This document shows, piece after piece, positions 34,123 to 45,310 of a stretch of DNA of 64,000 bases (its first letter is position 1; each line of letters opens with the position of its first letter). The translations under genes were made by a program, and so were the position numbers. Origin of the DNA: Charina bottae (Eukaryota; Chordata; Lepidosauria; Squamata; Charinaidae); NCBI GenBank assembly GCA_023362775.1, contig JALMGJ010000002.1, positions 73,509,414 to 73,573,413 on the forward strand. The letters are read 5' to 3'. Below the pieces are notes generated by a model. The model made no database searches. It was given only the letters and a program-made list of their open reading frames with translations, and was not told the origin of the DNA.

Positions 34123-34241
34123 TCATGCCAATTTGTCAGTTTTGGATGGATTATAGAAGATCCCATTTTTGAAGTAGAAAGTATCCTTTACAATGCAAGA
34201 TTTTCCATGAACTGGTGTCTTGATGTCCTTAACAATGTCTC
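34123..34241 (-). CDS. SPMIP1-like gene, terminal coding exon
   Basis: 119 nt after a consensus acceptor, in the phase required by the upstream donor. Encodes 39 residues (one on the split codon) including GKSCIVKDTFYFKNGIF, ending LA and TGA. It was found by looking for the C-terminus the upstream exon lacks, which makes a chance match unlikely. No clear AATAAA was seen close downstream. Confidence 0.68.
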
Positions 34242-37200
34242 CTGAAATAAAGAGGCGAAGTTGAGATATATTATTAACATGTCAAATGGGGGTAGTTATA
34301 GTTAATATTTCAGTATTTTTTAAAATTAAAAACAAGGTGGGTATGCAAATTAAAACAAAAAGCAAGTCCTTCAAAGCAGAATAAAAAGCTATGCATGTGC
34401 TTTGCTTTTATCACTGTCAGTGATATATCAATGTCAGTTTTCTTTAAGGTTAGCGTCTGGCCATGAGGCGGCAGCATCTGCAGGGCAGGCCAAGGGGATC
34501 AAACTGATAGAAGCAGTGTCATGGCGTTTCAATGCAAGCCCCGCCCTTTTTTACACATGCAACACTGTTGTTGTCATTCCAATGGAAGAAGCCAGAACCT
34601 GCAGATGCCACTGTCATGGGTGTCCACGGGGGGGGGGGGGGGGGGGTTGTCTTAACATCAGCAAGGTATTAGGCTCCGTGCTATGATCAATAGTTATGAG
34701 AAGGTACATTGGAAAACTAATAAAAACTAGCATGTAATCCCACATCTGCTAGGCAAGGATGATCTAGTTGTTTGGCAGCACTCAGAAGCTTGCTATTTTA
34801 TTCTGTTATACACATTGATGGCTTTCGGTATAACAAAACAAATATCAGCAGTTTCTTCTTAATGTTTGCTGAGCTACATTTGGATGGAAACCACCAACGA
34901 CCACATCTGTCCTAACCATGGCTTTCTTGGAAAGGTGAACTCGCTTGAACAATTATGAACAGAATTCCAACTGCCAAACGATGCAAAGTTCAAATCCCCC
35001 TGCAAAACAGTCACAGTCCATCATCTGATAAGGTAAGATAACGATAAACATGTCATCCATTTCCTGACCTGATGAAATCTGCATCAGGGATTTAACTGCC
35101 CTGAAAGACAGATTGCTTGTGAGATCACCACCTATAGCTGCAAAGAGCGATGACCTCAAGGCTCCAATTCGGACATCTGTGCTTGCTTACAATTAGCAAA
35201 TAACCAGGGTTTCCTCTTATCTGACAAGAAACCACAAATCCTGTTTTGTTGGTTGCTCAATTTGAATACATCTGAATTGTCTGAGGATCTGCTGTGTTTT
35301 ATAGCCCCCAGTGAACAAAATATGGCTTGTAAAACAGTAATGCACAGAACAGCCTGTTATGAAGAACAGATCTTATACAAGGCATAAGATTTTTACAGTT
35401 TGAAAAGAAACCAAAGGAAGGGGGTGGGGAACAGATTAAAAAGCATTTGTGGGGGGGGGGGGAATTCAATATTTTTCCATCTCTGTAACAGCAACAGGCT
35501 ATGCAGAAATTCAACACACTCTTCCCTGCACTCTCAAGCAGACATATTTACATTTAGAGCTGTAGAGGCTGCAAACAATGGTAGCAATCAGGGTAAACCT
35601 GTCTGAATGATTCTGAACAGAAATCCACCTGTTAAATGACATGATGTTCAGGTTCCATTGTGAAAGAGCCACAAAGAAAAGATGAGGATAAACATATTGT
35701 CCATTTCCTCACATGACAAAATAGATGTGTGCTTAATTTTCTAGGCTTTATGGACTCCATTTAAGGTAGTGGAACTTTATTCAGATTCTAGCATTAAAAT
35801 GAGTTTACAGTGAGTGGTCAGTTGAGCAGGCATAATTATTTGTCCTAGCAATGCCAAATTGGCCACTGAATCTCAAACTTAACAAGGCTAAAAACAGCTT
35901 CAGATACGTATCATGTATGGGTTCCCAGAACACCCTTACACAACCAGGCACTTTCCAGGTATGACTTACTTCAGAAACCCCAGAATTTCCAGGCAGTACA
36001 TCAGCTGAGATTTCTGTGGGTTGTAAACTCAATGCATCTGGGGAGCATCAGTTAGGGTAGGTCTAGACCAGCTTCACTTTTACTGGAAAATTCTTATGGT
36101 CAAAAAACAAATAACGTATTTACCTTATTTATTTTAGAAATGTGTAAGGCCGCCTGACTCCCTAACAACTCTAGTGAGAACACCATCACTACCCCACACA
36201 TAAAGCTGTTCTGATTTCTGCATATAAGTTAGCAAAATGACTCCAAATTGCAATAAAACAAACTTCAGGAGATAAATAAGTAAATGTATTAGTACTCTGA
36301 CCTGTTCCATGGGCAAAGTAGTTGTTTTCTATTTGTCTAGAGCAGTGCTTTCCAAACTGCTGCTGTTGGCGACACACCAACGGCGGCAGTGGGGGCACAC
36401 GCGGCGGCGGGGGCGTGCACGGTGGCGCAGGGGGGTGCGGCGGCGGTGCCGCTGCCATCGTCACTGCCGTCGTCGCTGCCGTCGTCGCTGCCGCTGCCAC
36501 CATACACATCCACTTCTGGGTTCTGTTGCGACACACAGTTTGGAACGCTATGGTCTAGAGAAGGGCTTTCCAAAGTTTTCCCGCGGCGACACACCAACCG
36601 CTGTTGGTGTGTCGCCGCGGGAAAACCCGGAAATGCCGCCATTGCGGCAGCGCGCAAAAACCCGGAAGCGCTGCTGCCGCTTTCAGATTTTTGCACGCCG
36701 CCGTTGGTGTGTCGCCGCGGGAAAACCCGGAAGCGCTGATGATGATCAGCGCTTACGGGTTGTGTGGCGACACACCAGACTGTGTGTGGCGACACACATT
36801 TGTGTCCCGACACACAGTTTGGAAAGCTCTGGTCTAGAGAATGCCAACTTCTATAAGTCATAGTCATAAAACCCCTGGAAGGTATCAGGTTGGGAAAAGA
36901 TTTGCCTGAGGCATTTTAAGGAATGTGGGCTCAATGCAACACTAGGTTTGGAATTCCCACCCCATACATAAGACCTAGATCAGTGATAGCGAACCTATGA
37001 CATGTGTGTCAAATGTGACATGCCCCGACGTTTTGGGTGACACGCCAGAGTTCACCAACACCCAACAACAACTGTTCTCCCTTTTTGAGTTACCAAAGAA
37101 ACTGAACAAACAAAAGGCACTGCAATTCCCCCACCCACCTATCTCCCCCCCATCCCATCTCTGCCCTTTTGGCTGCCCAAAATTGGATGGTATTTTTTAA

Positions 37201-40200
37201 AAATAAATGAATATGTAAAGAATTGTTTCTCTTTTGTTTGTGTGTGTGTGTGTGTGTGTGTGTGACACGCCAGCAGAGTCAAGTTAGGCATTTTCCAAAT
37301 TTTCGACACACGGAGCTCAAAAGGTTCGCCATCACCAACCTAGATTAACACTGAAGATGGGTTCTGACAAAACAAAATACTAAAACCGTATATTTAAAAT
37401 GGAATTCCATTAAAAACTGAACTTAAAAAAATTAAAGATATATCTAGAAGGGACACTGGGTCAAAAATCAACATACTATTATTCAACAACAACAACAAAA
37501 ATCAAACTCTTCTTCAGAGTGAGGGAGACATACTTTTCTTGGCAAAGAAAGAAATTACTTTTATTCTTAAATGAGATTTTCTCTGCTTTCTGCCCTCCAT
37601 ACTTCTACAAAACCGCTCTAGCAATTGCCTCCATTTCAGCTACAAAGAAAACAGGAACAAAATCCATCACATGAGAACCCTCTTACTTCTTGAAGTAATA
37701 TCTTGGCATCCATGTATTCCCATGCTCTTTGTTGAGGGACTTGGTCAGAAGCTTTGTCCAAGTCCACACCCACAGTGTAGACCAGAGCTTTCCAAACTGT
37801 GTGTCGTGACACGTTAGTGTGTCGGCTTCAGTGTCTGGGTGTGTCGCCGCTGCTGCTGCCTCCAAGCCCTGCCAGGATTCCACGCAGGTCCTAGTGCCTG
37901 CCTTGTGCCTTGCTGCCTCCAAACCTGCTGTGATTCCGCGCAGGTCCTAGTGCCTGCCTTGTGCCTTGCTGCCTCCAAATCCGCACAGGTCCTAGTGCCT
38001 GCCTTGTGCCCTGCTGTAAGAGTGTGTTGCAAAATGATGTATGTCTAAAAAGTGTGTCACCAACATGAAATGTTTGGAAAGCTCTGGTGTAGACCAAGGA
38101 ATCACTTCTACCTTTCTGCCTGTTGGCACTCTCCAGGACAGCCATTCTCCCCTGCAGGCAGTGAATGGAATGGGGAGGGGGGCGGCATGTCTGGCCTGCT
38201 GCTGCTGCTGCTGCTGAGCTCACTAATAGCAGACCCCTTGACAGAGGACCAGGGCAGCCCAGCAGGACACCTCCCAGCCTCTCCTACGCCCTAAAGGTGG
38301 GTGGGTGGGTGGGAGGGAGGGGGTGGCAGTGCAGCTGGGCTGGTGGCAGCCCCAGGGCAGGGCAACCACTAAAATATCCTAGGAAAGGAGGTCATTAATG
38401 AAGAGTGAGGTTTTTACAACTAAATGCACCTCCAGCTAACAAAAGAGTAATAATATAGAGTAACTATAGATACATACTCTTCAGGCCTGCAGATACGAGT
38501 TCTCTGCAGCTCTCTGTAGTCTAGCCCACTTTCAAAGAGCAGTTTTTCTTGCAGCTCATGTCCCCATCACAGTGACTGAGGGTCCTCTGCCTACTCCTGG
38601 TTATGAATGTGGGCTCTTTTGGCCATTCTGGCTTAAACAAAGTCTTTTGCTTTGACATCTTGGATAAGCTAGCTAATGTTCTAGGAAAAATTACCATTAT
38701 GTCTCTAGACAAAATGCTGTGATGCACCTCTGCCTTTGCGTTCAGTTTCAGCAAGCAGCAAACCTTTCCATGACCAACACAGCCTGTTTCTTTTCTCCTC
38801 CCCTTACACACATATACACTTTCCACTTTTACATAGACACAACCTGGTCTGTCTTCTCCTCACTCTCTCTCCCCCATCTAACTATAGGTGAGACTTCTGA
38901 CTTTTTTACTAGTACTGTCAGATTTGGGAAGCAAAACTCCAGACAAGTTAGAACTTTCGCTATTCTTTGCTCCATCAAAGGGTGGTTCAGATTTTTATTT
39001 ATTTGGTAGATTTATATCCCACCTTTCGTTCAGGTGCAGTCCAGAGCTGGTAAACCCAGACTTCAAGTCCTGAGAAGATGTTGGGAGAGGAGAATGAAGC
39101 CAAGCATGAAGGAGGGGGAGGACAAAGAAGAAAGGAGGAGGACCAAGAGACAGAGGTGGACTGAGGGCAAACATGTACAAATCCAGAGGGCGGGTGCAGG
39201 AGATCGGCAGCAAGAGCAGGCATAACACAGGGAGGAATGTGTGGAAGGTTAGAAGAGCCGTTGCATAGGAGATCCCTGCTCTTCTAGCATCCAAATGCAG
39301 CTACATAAGCCGAGACCCTCTTAAACCAGCCCTGGCCACCTCACAGAGATTCTTTTTCCATGGCTGAGTTGAACGGCTCTCTATCCACCACTGAGTTAGC
39401 AGAAACCAGTACCTGCATGAAATTTGCTCTGCCCATTGCCGATCCCTAACCCTATCCCAGTCCCTACAGTCACTGACTACCTTCCACTGCAATGGCTGAC
39501 CAAGATGCCTTGGACACTGTTGGAATAATGGGGGAAATACTACTTGAATACCGGTCCAGCTAAGTTTGTCTCGCTGGTGGGGAGTGAGATGAAGGCGATG
39601 TCATGGGAGCAAGTGGGGAAAGGCTCTTTTCCTTAGTAAGGGGGACTTGAAATCTTGGGCGCAGGGGTTGAATTGCCATCAATAAACTGGATGCTCTTAC
39701 AGCATCTCCATGCCCTCTCCTGTTGGGAGCATCAGGGTGGGGAACCTGCAACCGAGTTCTGCTTACCTAAGCGCCAACCATACTCCCATGAAGACAGCAC
39801 TGGGTAGCAAAATTTTTCTTCAGGGGACTTCATCATTCTCTCTTTGAGGTACTGCTGCCTCCCTTTGCCTTCATGGGAGAAGCCCTTGTACAGCAGCTGC
39901 GTGGTCTCTGGGGTTGGGACCCGCATCTCTGCAAGAGGCTCCTGAAGACTCAACCCGACCTTCTCTTCCGGTGGCTGCTGCCGGTCTTCCTTTGGTGGAG
40001 TTCCTTCTCGATTTCTAGAGCTTGAGTCCTCCTTGGGAAGGTAGATAGCAGGCAGCAAACACTGCCTGGAGACGCCATAATTGGGCAGGCGCTGGGGGTA
40101 TTTGCACCCATATTTTGCCTTCCAGCTGACCCTGCAGAAAGCCTCCTTTTTAATAAGTTCCCTCCAGCCATCCTGTTCCTGGGTAGTTAGCAGGCCCCTC

Positions 40201-40202
40201 AT
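34123..40202 (-). CDS. SPMIP1-like gene (sperm microtubule inner protein 1 family), 2 coding exons
   Basis: Probable microtubule-doublet inner protein of the SPMIP1 (ATP6V1FNB) family; the sperm-axoneme role is inferred from the family. Exon 39767-40202 (start ATG 40202-40200, G at -3) ends TTAG|GTAAGC in phase 1. Exon 34123-34241 begins after TTTATTTCAG and completes the codon, ending at TGA 34123-34125. Joined length is 555 nt, 184 residues (human SPMIP1 about 171 from memory). Shared pattern: an N-terminal W...W..KYG block; a C-terminal LLYKGFSHEGKGRQQYLKE then a YPVLSSWEYGWRLG block; and a last-exon C-IV...FYFKNGIF block like human SFFRKNG-F. The middle is low-complexity and variable. The frame is open upstream to 40298, and a TTTGCTTGCAG sits just before the ATG, so a 5' non-coding exon or an earlier start at 40298 is possible. 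It lies just beyond the FLNB 3' end, as SPMIP1 lies beside FLNC in human. Confidence 0.72.
34628..34646 (+). repeat. 19-bp poly-G run
   Basis: Uninterrupted G19, about 390 bp upstream of the terminal exon of the SPMIP1-like gene, in its intron; C-rich in the sense strand. Confidence 0.95.
35451..35462 (+). repeat. 12-bp poly-G run
   Basis: Second G run in the same intron, close to a GGGGTGGGG cluster at 35420-35430. Confidence 0.9.
36343..36552. mobile_element. hAT element, GC-rich, 8-bp duplication GTCTAGAG
   Basis: Ends CAGTGCTTTCCAAACTG and GTTTGGAACGCTATG; duplication at 36335-36342 and 36553-36560. Interior has GTCGTCGCTGCC repeats. Confidence 0.88.
36561..36831. mobile_element. hAT element immediately adjoining, same duplication GTCTAGAG
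   Basis: Ends AAGGGCTTTCCAAAG and TTTGGAAAGCTCTG; flanked by GTCTAGAG at 36553-36560 (shared with the previous element) and 36832-36839. Close relative of 25303-25573, also 271 bp. Confidence 0.88.
36981..37337. mobile_element. hAT element, different family, duplication ACCTAGAT
   Basis: Ends CAGTGATAGCGAACCTATG and AAAAGGTTCGCCATCACCA; duplication at 36973-36980 and 37338-37345. Contains a (TG)n run at 37238-37263. Confidence 0.85.
37783..38086. mobile_element. hAT element with internal minisatellite, duplication GTGTAGAC
   Basis: Ends CAGAGCTTTCCAAACTG and GTTTGGAAAGCTCTG; duplication at 37775-37782 and 38087-38094. The interior holds three imperfect copies of a unit containing GCAGGTCCTAGTGCCTGCCT. 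Confidence 0.85.
38087..39766. other. 5' part of the SPMIP1-like intron, nothing recognised
   Basis: A (GGGT)n stretch near 38295-38312 and a short SINE-tail-like piece near 39000-39040; no other exon with matching phase seen. Confidence 0.4.
39767..40202 (-). CDS. SPMIP1-like gene, coding exon 1
   Basis: 436 nt, phase 0 to phase 1, residues 1-145 plus one base. Starts MRGLLTTQEQDGWRELIKKE and ends SSWEYGWRL. Unbroken over 145 codons in a repeat-rich region; ends at a consensus donor GTAAGC. Confidence 0.72.
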
Positions 40203-40559
40203 GGCCTGCAAGCAAAGGCAAGCGCTGGTGCAGGATTGTTGACTGTGCTTGGTGTAACTTATCACTTCCTGCTTCTGGTGTCCAAGGAAACAGTGCACAA
40301 AAGGGTCTGTGAAGCCAGGCTCAAATTACAGCCCAATGGTTTGCTTCTTTCCCCACCACTGTCACTAGGCTGCTGTTCCAAGAAGACTGTCTGTGCACGG
40401 AGGAGGAGAGATGCTAAAAGGCCACGGGGCTGATTTTGGTGCAAGAACTGGCCTTAAATCCAATTGACAATTACAAGTAGGGCTTGTAAACCAAAGTGAA
40501 AGCAACAAAAGGCATTTCCCTGCACATTTGTGTGTGTCGATGCATGCACCCATATTGTC

Positions 40560-40593
40560 TTTCTCTCTCCCTCTCTCTCTCACACACACACAT
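40560..40593. repeat. (CT)n(CA)n microsatellite
   Basis: TCTCTCTCCCTCTCTCTCTC running into ACACACACA, upstream of the SPMIP1-like start. Confidence 0.85.
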
Positions 40594-40920
40594 GGGGGGG
40601 AAGACAATTTAAACACATTTAAACAATTGGTCTTGATTTTAAATTGTACGTAAGCAAACAATGGATTTGCCAAATGTATTTTCCTTGGTTTTAAGTTGTG
40701 TTGGAAATAGCCCAGAAAAGAATTAATTGGCTGTCAGCAGAAGCCACAAAATGTTATATTGGCTACTATCCTATGTGGGGACTGTTTTTTCTCCTTGAAA
40801 GAGCAAAACTGCCTCCATGCCCTGTTCATGTTAGAGTTCTCGTATGAGATTATCAAATTGGTTTCTTTACAAAGCAAAGGCTTCTCATGGTGACGTGAAG
40901 TGCAGGTGCCAGATAACAAC

Positions 40921-41517
40921 TGTCACGTGTGTATTGTTTTGGCTAGATTGCATGGGAACAAGTTCTCCTGATTCCCTCTGTGGGAAGCCTGCTCCAGGGG
41001 GAGCAGAGGGAGGGGGGAGATCACGTGCTCGCTTAGATGCAGAACTGCCACCCAATAGCAGGTCATGCTATTGCTTTAGGCCTAGTGCTTTAGGCCTGGT
41101 GTGTGTCACACCTAACTTCCAGCCAATCAGAAAGCTGGAAGACCTGAATATCTAACCATGCAAAATGGTGTTCTATGCTTCTTGAATTTTTGTGCCTTTA
41201 GCCATGTAATTCTTCATGTGTATTCTACTTCTGAGAACTGGGCAGTGCGTAGCTATGCCTGGCTGTGCATGGCACGAGCTCTGGCCCTGGAAACAATACA
41301 CAAAACTCTGCTTATAAGTTTGTTTTTGTTTGTCCTTTTACAATGCTGTACCATGTATATTCAACTTTCCTTTTTGCGATAATGTACTGTATATACATTA
41401 TTGACTTATGCTACAAGTAAATACTTTTAGCCCTAAACGCTGCACTCTTGTCTGTTTATTCTCAAGCCTTGATTTTTCCCTATAAGCCAGCGTACATCCT
41501 ATCAGTTCAACCCTACA
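40921..41517. mobile_element. solo LTR, family A (second copy)
   Basis: Begins TGTCACGTGTG; shares long stretches with the reverse complement of 21951-22614, including TGGAAACAATACAC, AACTCTGCTT and CCCTATAAGCCAGC. Right boundary approximate; no convincing target duplication. Confidence 0.7.
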
Positions 41518-41573
41518 ATGCAGCCCCAAAGTAGGCCATTTCAACTGTTTTTTGTATGTTAAACTCTTCCACA

Positions 41574-41897
41574 TGGGCGCGATGTCTCAGCAGTTAAGAC
41601 GCCAGGCTTGTTGATCGGAAGGTCGCAAGTTCGAAGGTTCGAGACGCTAGCCCCGCGTGATGGAGTGAGCTCCCGCACTCGCCCCAGCTCTTGCCAACCT
41701 AGCAATTCGAAAGCATGCAAATGCAAGTAGATAAATAGGGACCACTTCGGATGGTAACAGCGTTCCGCGCGCGTCATGCCGGCCACATGACTGCGGAAGC
41801 ATCTTCGGACAGCGCTGGCTCTTCGGCTAAGAAACGGAGATGAGCACCGCCCCCTAGAGTCGGACACAACTGTGCAGGGGAAAACCTTTACCTTTAC
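41574..41897 (+). mobile_element. Sauria-type SINE with 15-bp target duplication
   Basis: Head GCGATGTCTCAGCAGTTAAG, tail ACCTTTACCTTTAC. Exact duplication TTAAACTCTTCCACA at 41559-41573 and 41898-41912. Confidence 0.92.
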
Positions 41898-41912
41898 TTA
41901 AACTCTTCCACA

Positions 41913-43200
41913 ACCTTTTAAGAAGCCCCCCTTTTCAGTGCAGCCCCCTTTATAGTAGTATAGGTATACCTTCTCCAAGAAATGTACCTGACTCACAGTC
42001 CTAAACCTGCAACTTAGATAGATCTACCTTGTTTGTCCAGTGTGCATTTGAATGGTTGCCCTTCGCAAGCATGAATATCAGTCAAACCAGAATTCAGCCA
42101 ACAGCACGGGGCTAGAGCCTGAGAAGGGGCAGACGGCTGGAGAAAGAAAAGGCTCCAGGACAACCATTTCCTTTTGTTCTGTAATGCTTCATCACACAGT
42201 GGAAGAACTGCCACACCCTTTGAGAAATGAGAGTGTTTTGTTTTCAGGAGCTAAATTGTCAGTTTAAAAAGACTAATGCCAGACCTCTTCCCCAGTTTCA
42301 GGGAATACACAGTAAGTAAACTAATATACTGTACATGAGGAGGGAATATTTTGAGTCACAACCTCCAATTAAGTCTTGTGCCTTGGCATGGCATGGCAAA
42401 AATAATATCACCGTTTGTGGGTAGCTGTATACAATTTCAATGTTCTATTAGAAAACATGTCATAATTTTAAGCCAGGCTAGAAGAAAAGAATATTGGTAT
42501 CCCCCCGCTACACAGACACCCCATACTGAAAGCAGGAAAAAATAGTTTTTGTCATATATAGAATCAGTTCCAACATTACTGCTGTATTTCAGATATATTG
42601 CGATTGTGTCGCACATTATGCAAAGTCATGTTGTGTTTCACCAAAGTTTATTCAATAATAGTTGTGTGTGATAATGGGCTGGGTTTGTGTAATATATGAA
42701 ATATATGAAGCCAAAGTTGAACTACTTCTGTTGGATTGAGAGCTGCACCAAGGTTTGCGTGGCATGGCAAGGACCCACTCCAAAAAAAATTTAAATCACA
42801 ACGGCTGAGTTCACACGTGTTATACCAAAGCAAGCATATGACTTTATGGTTTATCATGAAAATGGAATTTAATTGAGATATTCCTCTTGAGCTCTGTGGA
42901 AAGCACATATTGGTTATGTTTGTACAACAGAGCTGACTCTAAGTCACCACCCTTTGTCCCAGCAGTGCACTATATCAATGTCCCAATCATAGGGGATGAG
43001 TCAATTTTCTATATCTTTCCACCTTCTGCAAAGATAGCTGGGACATTGTCACTACTTCTCCTTCTCTGTCAGCCCCATTAGGTAGACCAGACCAGGAAAT
43101 CAACTCAGTCAGTGCCACTGTGGACAGTCAGGGAGGCTTACCAATCCCTACATTTTCTCTCTCTTTTCTCTTCCATGTTGCCTCTGGGGATCAAATGTAA
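41913..43200. other. intergenic, nothing recognised
   Basis: No exon or nameable repeat on either strand. Confidence 0.4.
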
Positions 43201-43204
43201 AAAG

Positions 43205-45310
43205 ATTAATAGAATCACAGAATGTAAGAATTGGAAGGGACCTTGGAGATCGACTAATTCAACCCTCTGCTTAGTGTTGGAATCCACTACTGTAGCATCT
43301 CTGACAAATGGTCATCCAGCATCAGACACTTCCCATGAAGAAGAGTCCACCACTGTCAAGATAGTCTGTTCTTCTGTTGGACAATTCTATTAAGAATTTT
43401 TTCCTGATGTCCAAACAAAGTCTACTTCCTTGTAATTCAAACCCATATTTTCTTGTCCTGTCCCCTGTAACACCACCTAACAATTCTGCTCTGTCTTCCA
43501 CATGACAGCCTTTCAGATACTTATTGACAGATATCATATCTCCTCACAGTCTTCTGTTGTCCAGGTTAAACGTACCCAATGCTTCCAATATTTTTTCATG
43601 AGTTTTCTGTTCCAGGCCCCTTATTATCTTGATTGCTCTCTGTTCATACTCCAATATTGTAGAGAGTAAGGAAGATTACCTTGGCAGACATATGCAGGCT
43701 CTGTTGCCCAGGCATTAGGGACTAAAGTGTTTTTTAAGTCCAAAATGTCCAGATAACATCTGGAAGCAGCTCAGGCAGAAGCCTCCCTATAAGGAACTAT
43801 AAGGAGGAGGAGGAGGTACAGCACAAACAGACTTGCAAGATTCTCTTATTATAGCCAATTTCAATAAAAGTAGTTTTAGACTACCTGTGGAGTTGATTTC
43901 TTGGTCTGGTCTACCTAGCAGGGCTGAGAAATATTGAACTGCATACAATATTCAGGGTGTGATCTGACCAACACAGAATAGAGAAGACTGAGGACTTTTC
44001 TTCACCTTGACATTATAGTTGATGCAGCCTATGATTGTATTTGCTTTTTGTTTACTTGTAGCTGTATCACACTGTTGGTTTATGTTCAGCTTGCAATCTA
44101 CCAAGTCCCTCAGTTCCTTTCTGCATGTACTAATGCCTTATATACAGTAGTACTTTCCATCTTATACTCACACCTTTGATTTTCACTACTCAGATGCAGG
44201 GCTCTGCATTTGGCCCCGTTAAATTAATCTTGCTAATTTCTGCCCGTTGTTCCAGCATATCAGGATCCTCCTGAACCTTGATACTGCCCCTAAGGTATTT
44301 GTTATCCCGCACCCACCCAATTTTGTTTCATCCGCAAATTTGATAAATATATTTTTCAAACTCCCTCAACCATGTCGTTTATACATTTGTTGAATAGTAC
44401 AGGGGTTAGAATAAACCCACGCTTGATATGGAGCCACTGATGTACAACTGTATATGATTGTTCAACTAGCACTGCATGCATCTAATGGCAGCATTGCCCA
44501 GCTCACATGTTGCCATCTTCTCTACATGGATTTCATGGGAGACTTTGTCAAATGCTTCGCTGAAGTCAAGGAACAATAGGTCCACTGCATTCCTGTGGTC
44601 AACTAAACTGGTCACACTATCAGAAGGAGAAATCAGGTTGCTTTGGTTTGACATGTTCTAAATAAACACATGCTGGTCCCTGCAGAGCAATGTATCCTTT
44701 TTTAATGCTCGCAAACAAATCGCTTACTAACCTGTTCTAGAGTTTTGCTCTGTGTCAGCATCAAGCTGACTAGTCAATAGTTACCAGAGTCCTCTTTTTT
44801 CTCCTTTCTGAAAATAGGAACATTTGTCTTCTCCAGTTCTTTGGTACTATGCATATCCTCCATGATTTCTTAAGGAACACAGAAAGAGGCTGTGAGATAG
44901 TATCTGCAAGCATCTTCAAGGTTTCAGGTCCAATTGGTGACTTCAATTCATTCATGATACTCAAGTATTCTCTACCATCCCTTTGCTTATCTTGGGTTGC
45001 CACTCCCTCCTTGTGTGAATTGTCATGTTTAAATCTATTTAATAACCCTTCCCCTTTGGGAAAAATCATTGAGGATCTCTGTCCTATCAACTGTTACCAT
45101 CCTACCATTTCTCCAAACAGTGGACTCACAATTTCCTTTTTCTTCCTTTTTACTGTATTGACAGAATCAATAATTTTAAAAAGAGCCCTTTTGTTGCTTT
45201 TGGTCTCTTTTGCCAAGTTTAATTTCCTTTTGCACTCTAGTCTAACTTTTCCTCTGCAGATAGTAGCTGCTTGCTGGTAAACCTCCTAAGCAATTATACC
45301 CATCTTCCAT
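43205..45310 (-). mobile_element. old CR1-lineage LINE, broken
   Basis: Left end has the bird-like CR1 terminus (AGAATCACAGAATGTAAGAA, TTGGAAGGGACCTTGGAGAT). On the - strand: DLLFLDFSEAFDKVSHEI (RT motif), GPETLKMLADTISQPLSVFL, and a lysine-rich segment near 45150-45260. Many stops and shifts. A different lineage from 21126-23866; broken by the LTR at 43658-43929. Confidence 0.75.
43658..43929 (+). mobile_element. solo LTR, family B, inside CR1
   Basis: Begins TGTAGAGAGT, ends GGGCTGAGA; AATAAA-type signal about 65 bp before the end. Exact 5-bp duplication AATAT at 43653-43657 and 43930-43934. Related to 20381-20644. Confidence 0.75.

Noticed and set aside
36309..36863. 184- and 176-codon frames on opposite strands
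   Set aside because: They span two adjoining hAT elements; the same translated phrases recur in the hAT copies at 25303 and 31902.
37683..37922. Possible extra exon of the SPMIP1-like gene
   Set aside because: Most of the frame lies in a hAT element and no frame gives the expected C-terminal pattern. The exon at 34123-34241 fits phase and pattern.
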